The position numbers were made by a program, and so were the translations under genes. Positions 7,088 through 16,224 of a stretch of 64,000 bases of DNA are shown piece after piece; the first letter of the stretch is position 1, and every line of letters begins with the position of its first letter. Source of the DNA: Thermodesulfovibrionales bacterium (lineage in GTDB: Bacteria > Nitrospirota > Thermodesulfovibrionia > Thermodesulfovibrionales > Dissulfurispiraceae); NCBI GenBank assembly GCA_020062545.1, contig JAGUWD010000028.1, positions 16,559 through 80,558 on the forward strand, given 5' to 3'. The notes beneath the pieces are model-generated. The model had not been told where the DNA came from. It searched no databases and saw only the letters and a program-made list of their open reading frames with translations.

Positions 7088-7486
7088 TTATTTTGTCACC
7101 ACTACCCTGTGGCCTGTCAACTGCAGTAATATGACAACAAGTATCGCTATCACAAGAAGCGCAATAATGATACCGAGACCGTCGTCCTTTCCTACCTTCA
7201 GGTCATCAAGCTGAAGGGCAAGCTGGTGTATCTGTTGGTCGCTGAACTGAGAAAGCCGGTTATTAATCTCATCATGGGTAAAGCCTAATTTTTCAAGCCT
7301 TTCCCTGATCATCTTTGTCTCGATCACCTTTTGTATTCTTTCTAAATCAGCAGCCCTGTCAACATTTGAGAGTGCAATTGCCTCTGATGGAGCAAGACCT
7401 GCCTCAACCTTCGGGGCAATACCGATAATAAACATCGCAAAGACAAGATACCATGCAACCTCTCTCATGAAAGGAATCCTCATCAT
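7088..7486 (-). CDS. PA2779-family small membrane protein
   Basis: A 132-residue protein: N-terminal signal/TM segment (REVAWYLVFAMFIIGIAP...), a middle helix region (AIALSNVDRAADLERIQKVIE...), and a C-terminal TM helix LGIIIALLVIAILVVILLQL with a short basic tail. The order fits the PA2779 family, which is typically encoded next to PA2778-type cysteine peptidases, as here. Biochemical role not known. A GGAGG lies a few bases before the ATG. Confidence 0.75.
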   Translation of the reverse strand: MMRIPFMREVAWYLVFAMFIIGIAPKVEAGLAPSEAIALSNVDRAADLERIQKVIETKMIRERLEKLGFTHDEINNRLSQFSDQQIHQLALQLDDLKVGKDDGLGIIIALLVIAILVVILLQLTGHRVVVTK

Positions 7487-7516
7487 TGATCCTTCACCTC
7501 CTTTCCATTTTCCATT

Positions 7517-8647
7517 TCAGTTATTATAAACCCTATTAGCCATATTTCCAAGTGAGGTTAATATCTCATAGGGAATTGTATCTGCCCTGAAAGCAAGCTC
7601 TGCTGCATCGATGGATTCATTCCCCTGTCTTCCGATAATTACAACATCATCTCCTTCTTCAACCTGTTCTACATCTGTTAAATCAATCATGGTAAGATCC
7701 ATACAAACACGGCCTACTACAGGAACCCTTTTGCACCTCACAAGCAATTCTGCATTATTCGAGAATCTCCTGCTGAATCCATCGGCATAACCAATCGGTA
7801 TAACACCTATAAGGCTGGCACGTTTTGTAATAAATGTCCTGCCGTAGCTTATGGGAATACCTGCTGGTAGTCTCCTCAATGCTAATATCTTTGTTTTAAC
7901 AGTCATTGCAGGAAGGAGTTGAGATTTTGGATCATTAACTCCTAATTTCTGACTCCTGACTTCTGACTTCTGTATCGGTGGGTATCCATATAACATAATA
8001 CCCGGCCTCACTGCATCGAAATGGGATTCGGGCAGTGTCATAACAGCAGCGCTGTTGGCCATATGAAAAAGCCGTACACTAAGACCAATATTTAACAGTT
8101 CTGTCTTAATGGAATTGAATCTCTCGATCTGCATCCTGGCAAAAGACGCATCCAAGAGGTCTGCTTCGGAGAAATGGCTCATGACGCCGTCAATAGTTAT
8201 GCCCTTCAGATTCGCTATCTCCGATATCTCATTCGCCGCATCTCCTGTAAAACCAAGCCTGCCCATGCCTGTATCGATCTTTATATGCACGCTAATGCTC
8301 CGGTTGTTCTTTTCAGCCTCCTTTGATAATGCAATGGCTGTCTTTTTGTCGCGTATTACAGGGATGAGGTTGTACGTGAAAATATCATTTATATCTGGAT
8401 CAAAGAGCACAAGGATTGGACTGTTTATGCCTGCATTTCTTAATTCCCTTGCCTCTTCTGTAAAGGCCACTGCGAGATACTCCACTCCATCATTGACCAG
8501 CCTTCTGGAAACATCAATTGCTCCGTGACCATAGGCATCTGCCTTTACAACAGCTATGACAGGACGGTTATTGGAGAGCTTTTTTATAACTTTGAGATTA
8601 TCCGAAATAGCATTAAGGTCTATTTCAGCAATGGCACCCCTATTCAC
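7517..8647 (-). CDS. alr: Alanine racemase
   Basis: A 376-residue PLP enzyme converting L- to D-alanine for peptidoglycan. The PLP lysine is Lys35 in VVKADAYGHG and the second catalytic residue Tyr268 in PISYGRTF. The interesting part is residues ~227-243 (KSEVRSQKLGVNDPKSQ): an in-frame insertion encoded by ACTTCTG-type heptamers, between the barrel (GIMLYGYPP) and the C-terminal domain (LLPAMTVKTKIL). The rest of the protein is normal, so the insertion appears to be tolerated. Confidence 0.95.
   Translation of the reverse strand: MNRGAIAEIDLNAISDNLKVIKKLSNNRPVIAVVKADAYGHGAIDVSRRLVNDGVEYLAVAFTEEARELRNAGINSPILVLFDPDINDIFTYNLIPVIRDKKTAIALSKEAEKNNRSISVHIKIDTGMGRLGFTGDAANEISEIANLKGITIDGVMSHFSEADLLDASFARMQIERFNSIKTELLNIGLSVRLFHMANSAAVMTLPESHFDAVRPGIMLYGYPPIQKSEVRSQKLGVNDPKSQLLPAMTVKTKILALRRLPAGIPISYGRTFITKRASLIGVIPIGYADGFSRRFSNNAELLVRCKRVPVVGRVCMDLTMIDLTDVEQVEEGDDVVIIGRQGNESIDAAELAFRADTIPYEILTSLGNMANRVYNN
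7938..7972. repeat. In-frame heptamer repeat within alr
   Basis: Five consecutive heptamers (ACTCCTA, ATTTCTG, ACTCCTG, ACTTCTG, ACTTCTG). The same family appears in bioD at 47721-47748. Confidence 0.9.
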
Positions 8648-8653
8648 CTTGCT

Positions 8654-8866
8654 TTATGCCTTTTTCTCCCCTTCTGTCTTTTCCTTGCTTTCTGCAACAG
8701 GCGGTTTTGGGGTCACATCTATTTCGTCAGGTTCATTCATCCCTTTTTTAAAGTTTTTAATTGCCTTTCCAATCCCCCCAGCAAGCTCCGGCAACCTCTT
8801 TGCTCCAAACAGGATAAGGATTATCACCAATATAATTATCAGTTCCTGCATTCCAAGACCGAACAT
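8654..8866 (-). CDS. tatA: Sec-independent translocase protein TatA/TatE
   Basis: A 70-residue protein with the TatA layout: N-terminal helix [16 protein letters not shown], the FGAKRLPEL hinge, an amphipathic helix ([15 protein letters not shown]) and an acidic/lysine-rich tail. It forms the pore of the twin-arginine system for folded proteins. AGAGGAGG precedes the ATG. tatC is not in the window; mobA next door is a plausible functional neighbour because many Tat substrates are molybdoenzymes. Confidence 0.93.
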   Translation of the reverse strand: MFGLGMQELIIILVIILILFGAKRLPELAGGIGKAIKNFKKGMNEPDEIDVTPKPPVAESKEKTEGEKKA

Positions 8867-8880
8867 AAATTACCTCCTCT

Positions 8881-9486
8881 TTAGCTTGTAGCTATTAATT
8901 TTTCGTAATCATCAGGCGTATTTATATTAACAAAAGACCTGCCATCAGGGTCTATTGTCATTATATCAGACTCTCCAATAAAATGAGTGTTAATTTCACT
9001 TAACAAACGCCTCATCGAGGTGGTCTTTTCCTTCAACACATAATCCACAAGGTGGGCCTCAAGATAGGGCAAAGCCGTCTTACAGTATACACCAAGCAGG
9101 GGCTGCGGTTCATTATTATAAATCGGTATCACTGCATCTATCGCCTGAGAACGCAAATCAGCATGCCTGTCGCAAATAAATGAAATCACCTCTCTCTTTA
9201 TAAACGGCATATCGCAGGCAACTGCAAAAACACAGTCTCCCTTCGCATTTATCAATGCCGAATAAATACCGGACATCGGGCCTTGAGAAGGAAGCGCGTC
9301 GCCTATCAGCGGCACTCCGAGGTAAAAATATTTTTCAGGCATATTTGTGCTGATAAAAACCTCATCGAACATGCCTTTCATGAGGGAAAGGTTTTTTTCT
9401 ATTATCGTGGAATCGCCTATCTTTATGAAACCTTTGAGGGTGGGGAACCTCCTGTTTTCACCGCCTGCAAGAATGACACCGGTCAT
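8881..9486 (-). CDS. mobA: Molybdenum cofactor guanylyltransferase
   Basis: A 201-residue GT-A fold nucleotidyltransferase that attaches GMP to molybdopterin. Signature VILAGGENRRF at the N-terminus, then LKGFIKIGDSTIIEKNL and VACDMPFI (metal-binding region). The family motif is usually LAGGxSxRMG; here it is GGENRRF, so the loop is slightly atypical. The start overlaps the end of the Memo-family gene by four bases, indicating coupling. Confidence 0.88.
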   Translation of the reverse strand: MTGVILAGGENRRFPTLKGFIKIGDSTIIEKNLSLMKGMFDEVFISTNMPEKYFYLGVPLIGDALPSQGPMSGIYSALINAKGDCVFAVACDMPFIKREVISFICDRHADLRSQAIDAVIPIYNNEPQPLLGVYCKTALPYLEAHLVDYVLKEKTTSMRRLLSEINTHFIGESDIMTIDPDGRSFVNINTPDDYEKLIATS

Positions 9487-10286
9487 TTCACTATCACTCC
9501 TGCGTATCCCACCACATGATCATAATCTCCGCTCACATCACCTGAAGTGGCATATTTCACAAGCCTTGCCTCTTTCGCGCCCAATGCCTTTGCAGCATAG
9601 AGCATTATAGTTACAGGCAGAAAGCCGCACATGGATATCCTTTCCTTGTGAACGATGTTATATAAGCCTTCAGGATTCAGATTGAGAGCCTCGTTGATGG
9701 CAAGCCTGTCGAGTCTTCTCGCAACATCATCAGGCTCATAATGGCTCATATCAGAGCTTGCAGCAATCACAACATCGTAATCGACCTCTTTTACAGCATC
9801 CGCAATCCCTTCCCCGATCTTTCTGCACTCCTCAAGAGAAGCTTGCATTACGGTTATAGGAACAATCTTAACACTGTCCGAAAAATAAGCGATAAAAGGC
9901 AATTGCACCTCAAGGGAGTGTTCGAATATGTGAGCCTGCATATCCTCAGATACATAAGCCACTTTTTGCAATATCTTTTTACTCAGTTCTTCATCTATGG
10001 AAAATGTTCCTGTTGGTATCTCCCACTGGCCTGAAGCCATCATGGATACATTCGCCCCAAGCCCTGTATGATTCGGGCCTATGAGGATAAAGGTCTTTGG
10101 AAATTGTATCGAGGCATATACAGCACCTGCAACATGCCCTGAATACATCAAGCCTGCGTGTGGAGATATGAGGCCTATGACCTTTTCTTTTGACGCTCCT
10201 TCAAGGATATATTGCTGCACCTGACTTTTTAGTTTCGATGCAGTGCCATAATAAAACTGTCCTGCTACTGCCGGCTTTCTATGCAT
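9483..10286 (-). CDS. amrB: Memo-family protein (AmmeMemoRadiSam system protein B)
   Basis: A 267-residue protein beginning MHRKPAVAGQFYYG, with ISPHAGLMYSGHVAGAVYA, LIGPNHTG, FEHSLEVQLPFI and SDMSHYEPDDVA. These are the conserved His-containing motifs of the Memo/class III dioxygenase-like family. The longer frame (to 10460) runs into dnaB, so the ATG at 10286, four bases after the dnaB stop, is the likely start. The AMMECR1 and radical SAM partners of the AmmeMemoRadiSam set are not visible here. Confidence 0.85.
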   Translation of the reverse strand: MHRKPAVAGQFYYGTASKLKSQVQQYILEGASKEKVIGLISPHAGLMYSGHVAGAVYASIQFPKTFILIGPNHTGLGANVSMMASGQWEIPTGTFSIDEELSKKILQKVAYVSEDMQAHIFEHSLEVQLPFIAYFSDSVKIVPITVMQASLEECRKIGEGIADAVKEVDYDVVIAASSDMSHYEPDDVARRLDRLAINEALNLNPEGLYNIVHKERISMCGFLPVTIMLYAAKALGAKEARLVKYATSGDVSGDYDHVVGYAGVIVK

Positions 10287-10290
10287 AGCT

Positions 10291-11697
10291 CTAATATACT
10301 TCCTCTTCTGATTCGTAAGACATACCCGCAAAATCAACAAACCGTGTGCTGTCTGCAAGATATGTGAGATTGACCGTTCCGGTAGGTCCATTCCTCTGTT
10401 TTGCAAGAATGACCTCTGCCTTGCCTTTATTAGATGGATTGTTTTTATTGTAGATCTCATCCCTGTAAATAAACATAATCACATCTGCATCCTGCTCAAT
10501 TGCGCCTGATTCCCTGAGGTCTGCAAGCGTAGGCTTCTTCTCACCCCTCTGTTCAACCGCCCTGTTTAACTGGCTCAATGCAACAACAGGCACCTTGAGC
10601 TCCTTTGCAAGGGCCTTGAGCGATCGTGATATCTCCGATATCTCCTGCTCCCTTCGCTCAAAATTGCCCCTGCTCCTCATGAGCTGGAGATAGTCAACCA
10701 CAACGAGGCTTAATCCTCCATGCTCCATCTTCAATCTCCTCGCCTTGGCACGAACCTCCAGCACTGTAATGGCAGAGGAATCGTCTATGAATATGGGTGC
10801 ATCGGCAAGCCTTCCTGCTGCATTTGTCAGTTTGGGCCAGTCCTGTTTGCTTATAAACCCCTTTCTCACATGGGAAGCGTTCACCATGCTCTCGGAGCAG
10901 AGCATTCTCATCGCAAGCTGCTCCTTCGACATCTCAAGGCTGAATACTGCCACAGGCTCTTTCAAATCAATGGCCACATGCTGGGCTATATTAAGCGCAA
11001 AAGCGGTCTTCCCCATGCCGGGCCTTCCGCCTATGATTATCAAATCTCCTGGCTGGAACCCGGATGTGAGTTCGTCTATGTCCTTAAAGCCAGAAGGAAC
11101 ACCTGTAATGGCCTCCTTTTTGTCATAGAGGTGCTCTATCATCTTGAAGGTATCTTTGATAACATCCTTCAGGCTCGCAAAAGAGGTCTTTGTCCTTTTG
11201 TCCGCAATGTCAAATATCATCCTCTCTGCATAATCCACCATCTCATCTGCATCGAGACTGTCCTCATAAACCCTCGAAGTAATGTGCGTGGCTGTCTGTA
11301 TCAGTGACCTCAAAAGGGCTTTCTCGCGGACTATCTTTGCGTGATACCGTATGTTTGCAGATGTTGGAACACTGTTTGCAAGAAGCGAAAGATACGAAAT
11401 ACCGCCCACCGCCTCAAGCTCGTCAGTCCTTCTCAGATAATCCGTCAGGGTTACGATGTCTATCGGCTCATTCTTTTCGAAAAGTCCACACATGGCATTG
11501 TATAAACGCCTGTGGGTTTCCTTGTAGAAGTCGTCGGAACTCAATATTTCGAGGGCCTTTGGCAGTGCTTCGTTATCGAATATAATAGCGCCGAGGACAG
11601 ACTGCTCTGCTTCTATGTTCTGTGGAGGCAGTTTGTCTATCATATCGCTTGGCATATCTCTTGGCATACCCTTCTGGTCTAAATTGATCTCTCTCAA
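10291..11697 (-). CDS. dnaB: Replicative DNA helicase DnaB
   Basis: A 468-residue hexameric helicase that unwinds DNA at the fork. The N-terminal domain (PPQNIEAEQSVLGAIIFDN) is followed by the RecA-like domain with Walker A GGRPGMGKT (223-231), Walker B VVVDYLQLM, and late motifs ESGAIEQDADVIMFIYRDE and AKQRNGPTG. No intein is present. Methionines at 11 and 15 could be alternative starts. It sits downstream of rplI, a common bacterial pairing. Confidence 0.96.
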   Translation of the reverse strand: MREINLDQKGMPRDMPSDMIDKLPPQNIEAEQSVLGAIIFDNEALPKALEILSSDDFYKETHRRLYNAMCGLFEKNEPIDIVTLTDYLRRTDELEAVGGISYLSLLANSVPTSANIRYHAKIVREKALLRSLIQTATHITSRVYEDSLDADEMVDYAERMIFDIADKRTKTSFASLKDVIKDTFKMIEHLYDKKEAITGVPSGFKDIDELTSGFQPGDLIIIGGRPGMGKTAFALNIAQHVAIDLKEPVAVFSLEMSKEQLAMRMLCSESMVNASHVRKGFISKQDWPKLTNAAGRLADAPIFIDDSSAITVLEVRAKARRLKMEHGGLSLVVVDYLQLMRSRGNFERREQEISEISRSLKALAKELKVPVVALSQLNRAVEQRGEKKPTLADLRESGAIEQDADVIMFIYRDEIYNKNNPSNKGKAEVILAKQRNGPTGTVNLTYLADSTRFVDFAGMSYESEEEVY

Positions 11698-11716
11698 TGT
11701 TGCCTCCAGAACTAAC

Positions 11717-11807
11717 AGGCTATAGGCATTAGGCTATAGAATATATTTTCCAACATTTATCTACAATCACATCTTCCCTATTGCCCATCGCCTATCGCCT
11801 CTTGCCT
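11717..11807. repeat. Heptamer repeats between rplI and dnaB
   Basis: AGGCTAT, AGGCATT, AGGCTAT (11717-11737) and, 42 bases on, ATTGCCC, ATCGCCT, ATCGCCT, CTTGCCT (11780-11807). The second block runs into the rplI stop codon (11806-11808). The two blocks are near-complementary and could form an RNA stem between the two genes. Confidence 0.85.
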
Positions 11808-12249
11808 ATTCGGAAACTACCTGAACATTGAGCTGTGCTGTAACATCAGAATGGATCTTCACATTAACCGTATAACTTCCAAGCCTCTTTATGGGCTCAT
11901 CCAGTACGATCTTCTTTTTGTCAATGTCTATGCCTTCCTTTTTCAATGCATCGGCAATGTCCATGGCCGTAACAGAACCGAATAGCTTATCCTCTTCTCC
12001 TGTCTTGGCCTTTATTGTGACAGATGTTCCAGAAATCCTGGCCGCCAGTTCCTCTGCAGATGCCTTTACCTTCTTTGCAAGCTCGTGGATCTTTCTTTTT
12101 TCGTGCTCCAGCGCCTTGATATTCTTAGGGTTTGCCTCGACTGCAAGCCCCTTAGGTATAAGAAAATTCCTTGCATATCCGTCCTTGACATTGACCACAT
12201 CACCAATGTGGCCTAAATCCTTAACATTCTCTTTAAGAATAATCTGCAT
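11806..12249 (-). CDS. rplI: 50S ribosomal protein L9
   Basis: A 147-residue protein: MQIILKENVKDLGHIGDVVNVKDGYARNFLIPKGLA is the classical L9 N-terminal domain, then a long lysine-rich connecting helix and the C-terminal domain with KLFGSVTAMDIADAL. The ATG at 12249 has AGGAGA upstream and is preferred over a start six codons earlier. The stop lies inside a heptamer repeat. A candidate promoter is at 12288-12317. Confidence 0.97.
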   Translation of the reverse strand: MQIILKENVKDLGHIGDVVNVKDGYARNFLIPKGLAVEANPKNIKALEHEKRKIHELAKKVKASAEELAARISGTSVTIKAKTGEEDKLFGSVTAMDIADALKKEGIDIDKKKIVLDEPIKRLGSYTVNVKIHSDVTAQLNVQVVSE

Positions 12250-12287
12250 ACAAAACTCTCCTTTCAATCCTATTGTTAGTATAGATT

Positions 12288-12317
12288 AGTATAACCAATT
12301 ACATGAAAAAATGTTAA
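12288..12317 (-). promoter_or_regulatory. Candidate promoter for rplI
   Basis: On the minus strand, TTAACA (12317-12312), an 18-base spacer and TATACT (12293-12288), about 40 bases ahead of the rplI start. Confidence 0.45.
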
Positions 12318-12338
12318 TCAGACCTTGACTACTGTTGC

Positions 12339-12608
12339 TTAATAAACCTCATCATGACCGCCAATATCTATTAATAAAACCTCATTTTTATCTAAGAACT
12401 TAAATATTACACGACAATCATAGGTAACACTAAAAGCCCAGAGCCCTTCAAGTTTTCCGGTTAGTTTGTGTGTCCTCAGTCGGGGGTTAAAAGGATTCTT
12501 AGAAAACATATCCATAACATCCCAGAATCTTTTTTTGAGGTTGTTATCGGGTTTTATTTCCTTTCTATAAACCCTTTTAAAACCCTGATCCCATGTTATT
12601 TTAATCAC
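12339..12608 (-). CDS. RelE/YafQ-like toxin
   Basis: An 89-residue protein of the RelE/ParE superfamily: FKRVYRKEI, HKLTGKLEGLWAFSVTYDCRVIFKF and a C-terminal LLIDIGGHDEVY, most like YafQ/RelE ribosome-dependent mRNA endonucleases. Its start overlaps the end of the upstream antitoxin gene by eight bases, typical of antitoxin-first type II modules. Toxin activity is inferred from family and arrangement. Confidence 0.8.
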   Translation of the reverse strand: MIKITWDQGFKRVYRKEIKPDNNLKKRFWDVMDMFSKNPFNPRLRTHKLTGKLEGLWAFSVTYDCRVIFKFLDKNEVLLIDIGGHDEVY

Positions 12609-12816
12609 TCTCCAGGTCCTTATATAATTCCTTTACTGTTCCTCTTTTAATCATCCCCTTTTTCAGATTTGCCATTGCCTCCTTAGCCCTTCTGGCAATA
12701 GCTTCTCTTTTAGCTTCTGCAAGCTGTTTCTTTATAATATCAATCGCATATTCTTTATCATCCAGCGGCAACTGTTTGAAATCGTCTATTAATTTGTCTA
12801 AGGTCGTGCTGCTCAT
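12601..12816 (-). CDS. Antitoxin of a RelE-type pair
   Basis: A 71-residue protein, mostly helical and charged (LPLDDKEYAIDIIKKQLAEAKREAIARRAKEAMANLKKG), upstream of and overlapping the RelE/YafQ-like toxin gene. This length and composition fit the small antitoxins of such pairs. GGGAGG lies before the ATG. No clear DNA-binding motif can be assigned by eye. Confidence 0.75.
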   Translation of the reverse strand: MSSTTLDKLIDDFKQLPLDDKEYAIDIIKKQLAEAKREAIARRAKEAMANLKKGMIKRGTVKELYKDLESD

Positions 12817-12925
12817 ATTTCTAACCTCCCTTATTTCATTTAGATTAATTTTAACATAATCTAAGAAGATAAGATGTTTTAAAGATAGACTTTATGGTTT
12901 AAATGTACCTGTCCTTTTTCTCTGC

Positions 12926-13732
12926 TCAAATTCGCAGTCTCTGCCTTACAACCTCATACAGACATACAGATGCAGCCATGGCAACATTCAGGCTCTCTGC
13001 CTTTCCTACAATTGGGATTTTTAAACCCTTTGCCCTTTTGAGCAATACCTTGCTGACGCCATGGGCCTCATTTCCAAAGGCAATGGCAACAGGTTGTTTA
13101 AAATTAAATTCATAAATAGGTGTCTGTGCATGAACATCTGCTGCATATAATGTAATATTTTTAAGATCAAGATAATTAAAAAAGCCTTCTTGCTCAGAAT
13201 AAACAATCGGGATATTGAATAAACTTCCTGCAGTCGCCCTTATCGCCTTTGACATGAAGGCATCGCATGTCCCTGGAAGGATTACTACCACATCAGCACC
13301 TGCTGCATCGGATGCCCTGATAATCGTGCCGAGGTTTCCGGGATCCTGAATGCCGTCGCAGACAACAAGAAAGGGGGTTCCTTTAAAGCTGAGTTTATCC
13401 AAATCCGCTATTTTACAGGATACAATAGCCACAATCCCTTGCGGTGTCTCGGTATCCGTGAGTTTTGAGAGGATATGTCCTGATGTTTCTACTAACTGGA
13501 CTTCTTTTTTAGAAAGCTGTCTTAAAAGCCTCTGCCCTTCCTTGTTAGCTGAAAATTTCTCTGTAAAAAACACCCTTTTTATCTCCACATCAGGAGATGC
13601 CGCTGCCATTTCCATCAGATGCGGGCCTTCTATCAAAAACGCCTCATACCTGTACCTGGCGTGCTTTTCCTTTATCTTCAAGGCTTCTTTGATTATGGGA
13701 TTTGCAGAACTTGTTATCTCGATGAATTTCAT
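12926..13732 (-). CDS. TrmH/SpoU-family RNA 2'-O-methyltransferase
   Basis: A 268-residue protein with an N-terminal substrate-binding domain (SSANPIIKEALKI...YRYEAFLIEGPHL) and a SPOUT domain with the three SpoU motifs: DGIQDPGNLGTIIRASDAAG, PVAIAFGNEAHGVS and IPIVGKAESLNVAMAASV. It uses S-adenosylmethionine to methylate ribose in rRNA (TsnR/RlmB-like); the exact target cannot be read from sequence. Its start touches the stop of the M50 protease gene, suggesting co-transcription. Confidence 0.9.
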   Translation of the reverse strand: MKFIEITSSANPIIKEALKIKEKHARYRYEAFLIEGPHLMEMAAASPDVEIKRVFFTEKFSANKEGQRLLRQLSKKEVQLVETSGHILSKLTDTETPQGIVAIVSCKIADLDKLSFKGTPFLVVCDGIQDPGNLGTIIRASDAAGADVVVILPGTCDAFMSKAIRATAGSLFNIPIVYSEQEGFFNYLDLKNITLYAADVHAQTPIYEFNFKQPVAIAFGNEAHGVSKVLLKRAKGLKIPIVGKAESLNVAMAASVCLYEVVRQRLRI

Positions 13733-14565
13733 TACAGCAGTTTAAACGGCGACGGTATGAATGTGATGATGAATATTATAAATGTGAATATTCCAATAAA
13801 TCTTCTCTTCGGGTCGAGCGGGACTTCCCAGTAAAGCACAGGCGGGTGCTTAATCCCGAGGATAAGCATCAATACAGCCCACAATGCCCATCCCTCCCAG
13901 TAAAAAATACCCAGTACGCCAAGGATTGCAACAAGAACTATAGATATATATTTATGCCTTTCGCCTAAGATTGCGAATGCGATGTGGCCTCCGTCGAGCT
14001 GACCTATGGGAATCAGGTTCAGCGATGTAACAAAGAGACCAATCCATCCTGCAAAGGCAACAGGATGAAGGAGAATATCGTAATGGTCAGGGGCAGTTTC
14101 TAATATCACTCTGGATAAAAAAGAAAACAAAATGGAATCTCCAAGGCTCAATGCTCCTTCAGCACTTGACACCGAAACAATCTCCGACATGCTGAGGCCG
14201 ACAATGCAGGCTATAACAGAAACAATAAAACCTGATATAGGACCTGATGCGCCTATGTCTATGAGCGCCTTTCTCGTGATTATGGGCGATTTCATTTTTA
14301 TGAATGCGCCGAATGTGCCTATTATTGATGGAGCAGGGATGAAGTACGGTAGTGTTGCCTTTGTGTGATGTTTTTTCGATGCAATGTAATGCGATAGCTC
14401 ATGGCACAGAAGAATTGTCATCAATGTGCCGGCAAAAGGCAAACCTTCTATTATCCTGCCCGGCTCTTTGAATAAATTCACGCCCTTCTGCAATGCACCG
14501 GCAGCAAGGGTTGTCAGAAAAGTGACTATAAACAGTGCTATATGAAGATATGGAATTTTTCTCAT
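13732..14565 (-). CDS. M50-family intramembrane metalloprotease
   Basis: A 277-residue multipass membrane protein of the site-2 protease family. The zinc motif HELSH is at residues 55-59 in a TM helix, followed by GAFIKMKSPI, IGASGPISGFIVS and NLIPIGQLDGGHIAFA with the third ligand Asp. It lacks a PDZ domain, so it is not RseP. It begins one base after the RNase J stop and joins an rnj-M50-methylase run. Substrate unknown. Confidence 0.87.
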   Translation of the reverse strand: MRKIPYLHIALFIVTFLTTLAAGALQKGVNLFKEPGRIIEGLPFAGTLMTILLCHELSHYIASKKHHTKATLPYFIPAPSIIGTFGAFIKMKSPIITRKALIDIGASGPISGFIVSVIACIVGLSMSEIVSVSSAEGALSLGDSILFSFLSRVILETAPDHYDILLHPVAFAGWIGLFVTSLNLIPIGQLDGGHIAFAILGERHKYISIVLVAILGVLGIFYWEGWALWAVLMLILGIKHPPVLYWEVPLDPKRRFIGIFTFIIFIITFIPSPFKLL

Positions 14566-16224
14566 TCATACTTCCATTATTATCGGCATTATCATGGGTT
14601 TTCTGTCCATTGTGTTTCTCAGATATTTTTTTAACGTTGACCTCAATTTTGCCTGAATAAGGCCGGTATCAGAAATTATATCATCTTCAAGACCAGTAAG
14701 CGTATTCGTCATCAAATCCTTGACCTCATTTATTATATCCTGAGACGCATCCTCAAAAATAAATCCCCTCGATATTATCTCGGGCCCCGATACAATTTTC
14801 TTTGTGAGCTTCTCTATTCCCACAAGCACAATAACTATTCCATCGTGCGCAAGCCTCTTTCTGTCCCTGAGAACCATGTCTTCCACACCGCCTATGCCCT
14901 TGCCGTCAATGAATATCCTTCCAGAATTTATCTTTCCGTTCTTTGATGCGCCTGCCTCTGTTATCTCAAGGATTTCTCCGTCTTCCATAACGAATATATT
15001 TTCATGAGGTATGCCCGATTTCTCTGCCAATTTTGCATGGTATTTGAGATGCCTGTATTCTCCATGTACAGGCATGAAATATTTCGGTCTTACGAGATTG
15101 ATCATGAGCTTCAGTTCTTCCTTAGAAGCATGCCCTGATACATGTATCTCCGAGACCTTTTCGTATATGACATCCGCACCCCTTCTCATAAGATGGTTTA
15201 TGATCCTTCCTATAGACCGCTCATTGCCGGGGATCATCTTTGCAGAAAGTATGACTGTATCTCCTTCCTTTATCTTTATGTGCTTATGCTCGTCTATGGC
15301 TATCCGTGAAAGGACACTCATAGGTTCGCCCTGGCTGCCTGTGGTTATTATTACTACCTTATCGTCAGGCAGGTCTTTCAGGTTTTCGAGCCTCACCCAT
15401 ATGTTTTCCGGCATCTTCAGATAGCCGAGGTCAAGGGCAATCTGTGAATTGGCTACCATGCTTTTGCCGCACATTATTATACGTCTTCCATACTGCAACG
15501 CCACATCGATCACCTGCTGTATTCTGTGTATATTCGAGGCAAAGGTTGCAATGATTATCCTTCCCTTTGTCTTTGAGAATACGTCCTCAAATGCACGTCG
15601 CACCTCTTTTTCCGAAAACGTGAATCCTCCCTTTTCTGCATTGGTGCTGTCAGACAGCATAAGCAGCGTCCCTTTTTCCCCGTATTCCGAGAATTTATGA
15701 AAGTCCATCAACTCCCCGTCAACAGGTGTCGGGTCGAGTTTGAAATCGCCTGTATGGATAATATTTCCAAGTGGTGTTTTAATTCCCAATCCCACACCAT
15801 CGACAATGCTGTGGGTAACCCTCATAAATTCTATATCAAATACACCAAGGCTGATGGTATCCCTCGGCTTTATGGGAACAAGGGGAATGTCTGTTATATT
15901 GTGTTCCCTCAATTTCTCTTTAACAAGCGCAAGGGTCAGTGGAGTGCCGTAAACAGGCACATTGATCTCCTTTAGAAGAAACGGCAGTGCGCCTGTATGA
16001 TCTTCGTGACCATGGGTGAGGATTATACCCTTTACCTTTTCCCTGTTTTCGAGGATGTAGGAAAAGTCAGGTATGACAAAGTCCACACCGAGCATATCTT
16101 CTTCCGGGAACATCAGGCCTGCGTCAACTATGATGAGGTCGTCTGAGCACTGAAATACGGTCATATTCAGACCGATCTCTTCGAGACCTCCGAGGGGGAT
16201 TACGAGAAGGGAATTTACCGCCAC
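14566..16224 (-). CDS. rnj: Ribonuclease J
   Basis: A 552-residue metallo-beta-lactamase/beta-CASP RNase with endo- and 5'-exonuclease activity in mRNA and rRNA turnover. Motif 2, HGHEDH, is at residues 71-76, with IIHTGDFKLD and the beta-CASP elements (SDSTNAEKGG, ATFASNIHRIQQ, TGSQGEP, HVSGHAS, PVHGEYRH) in order. The C-terminal domain is present. The start overlaps the HD-GYP gene by ten bases. Confidence 0.95.
   Translation of the reverse strand: MAVNSLLVIPLGGLEEIGLNMTVFQCSDDLIIVDAGLMFPEEDMLGVDFVIPDFSYILENREKVKGIILTHGHEDHTGALPFLLKEINVPVYGTPLTLALVKEKLREHNITDIPLVPIKPRDTISLGVFDIEFMRVTHSIVDGVGLGIKTPLGNIIHTGDFKLDPTPVDGELMDFHKFSEYGEKGTLLMLSDSTNAEKGGFTFSEKEVRRAFEDVFSKTKGRIIIATFASNIHRIQQVIDVALQYGRRIIMCGKSMVANSQIALDLGYLKMPENIWVRLENLKDLPDDKVVIITTGSQGEPMSVLSRIAIDEHKHIKIKEGDTVILSAKMIPGNERSIGRIINHLMRRGADVIYEKVSEIHVSGHASKEELKLMINLVRPKYFMPVHGEYRHLKYHAKLAEKSGIPHENIFVMEDGEILEITEAGASKNGKINSGRIFIDGKGIGGVEDMVLRDRKRLAHDGIVIVLVGIEKLTKKIVSGPEIISRGFIFEDASQDIINEVKDLMTNTLTGLEDDIISDTGLIQAKLRSTLKKYLRNTMDRKPMIMPIIMEV

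Noticed and set aside
9483..10460. Long N-terminal extension of the Memo-family gene
   Set aside because: It overlaps dnaB by 170 bases and has no family similarity; the start at 10286 is correct for the family.
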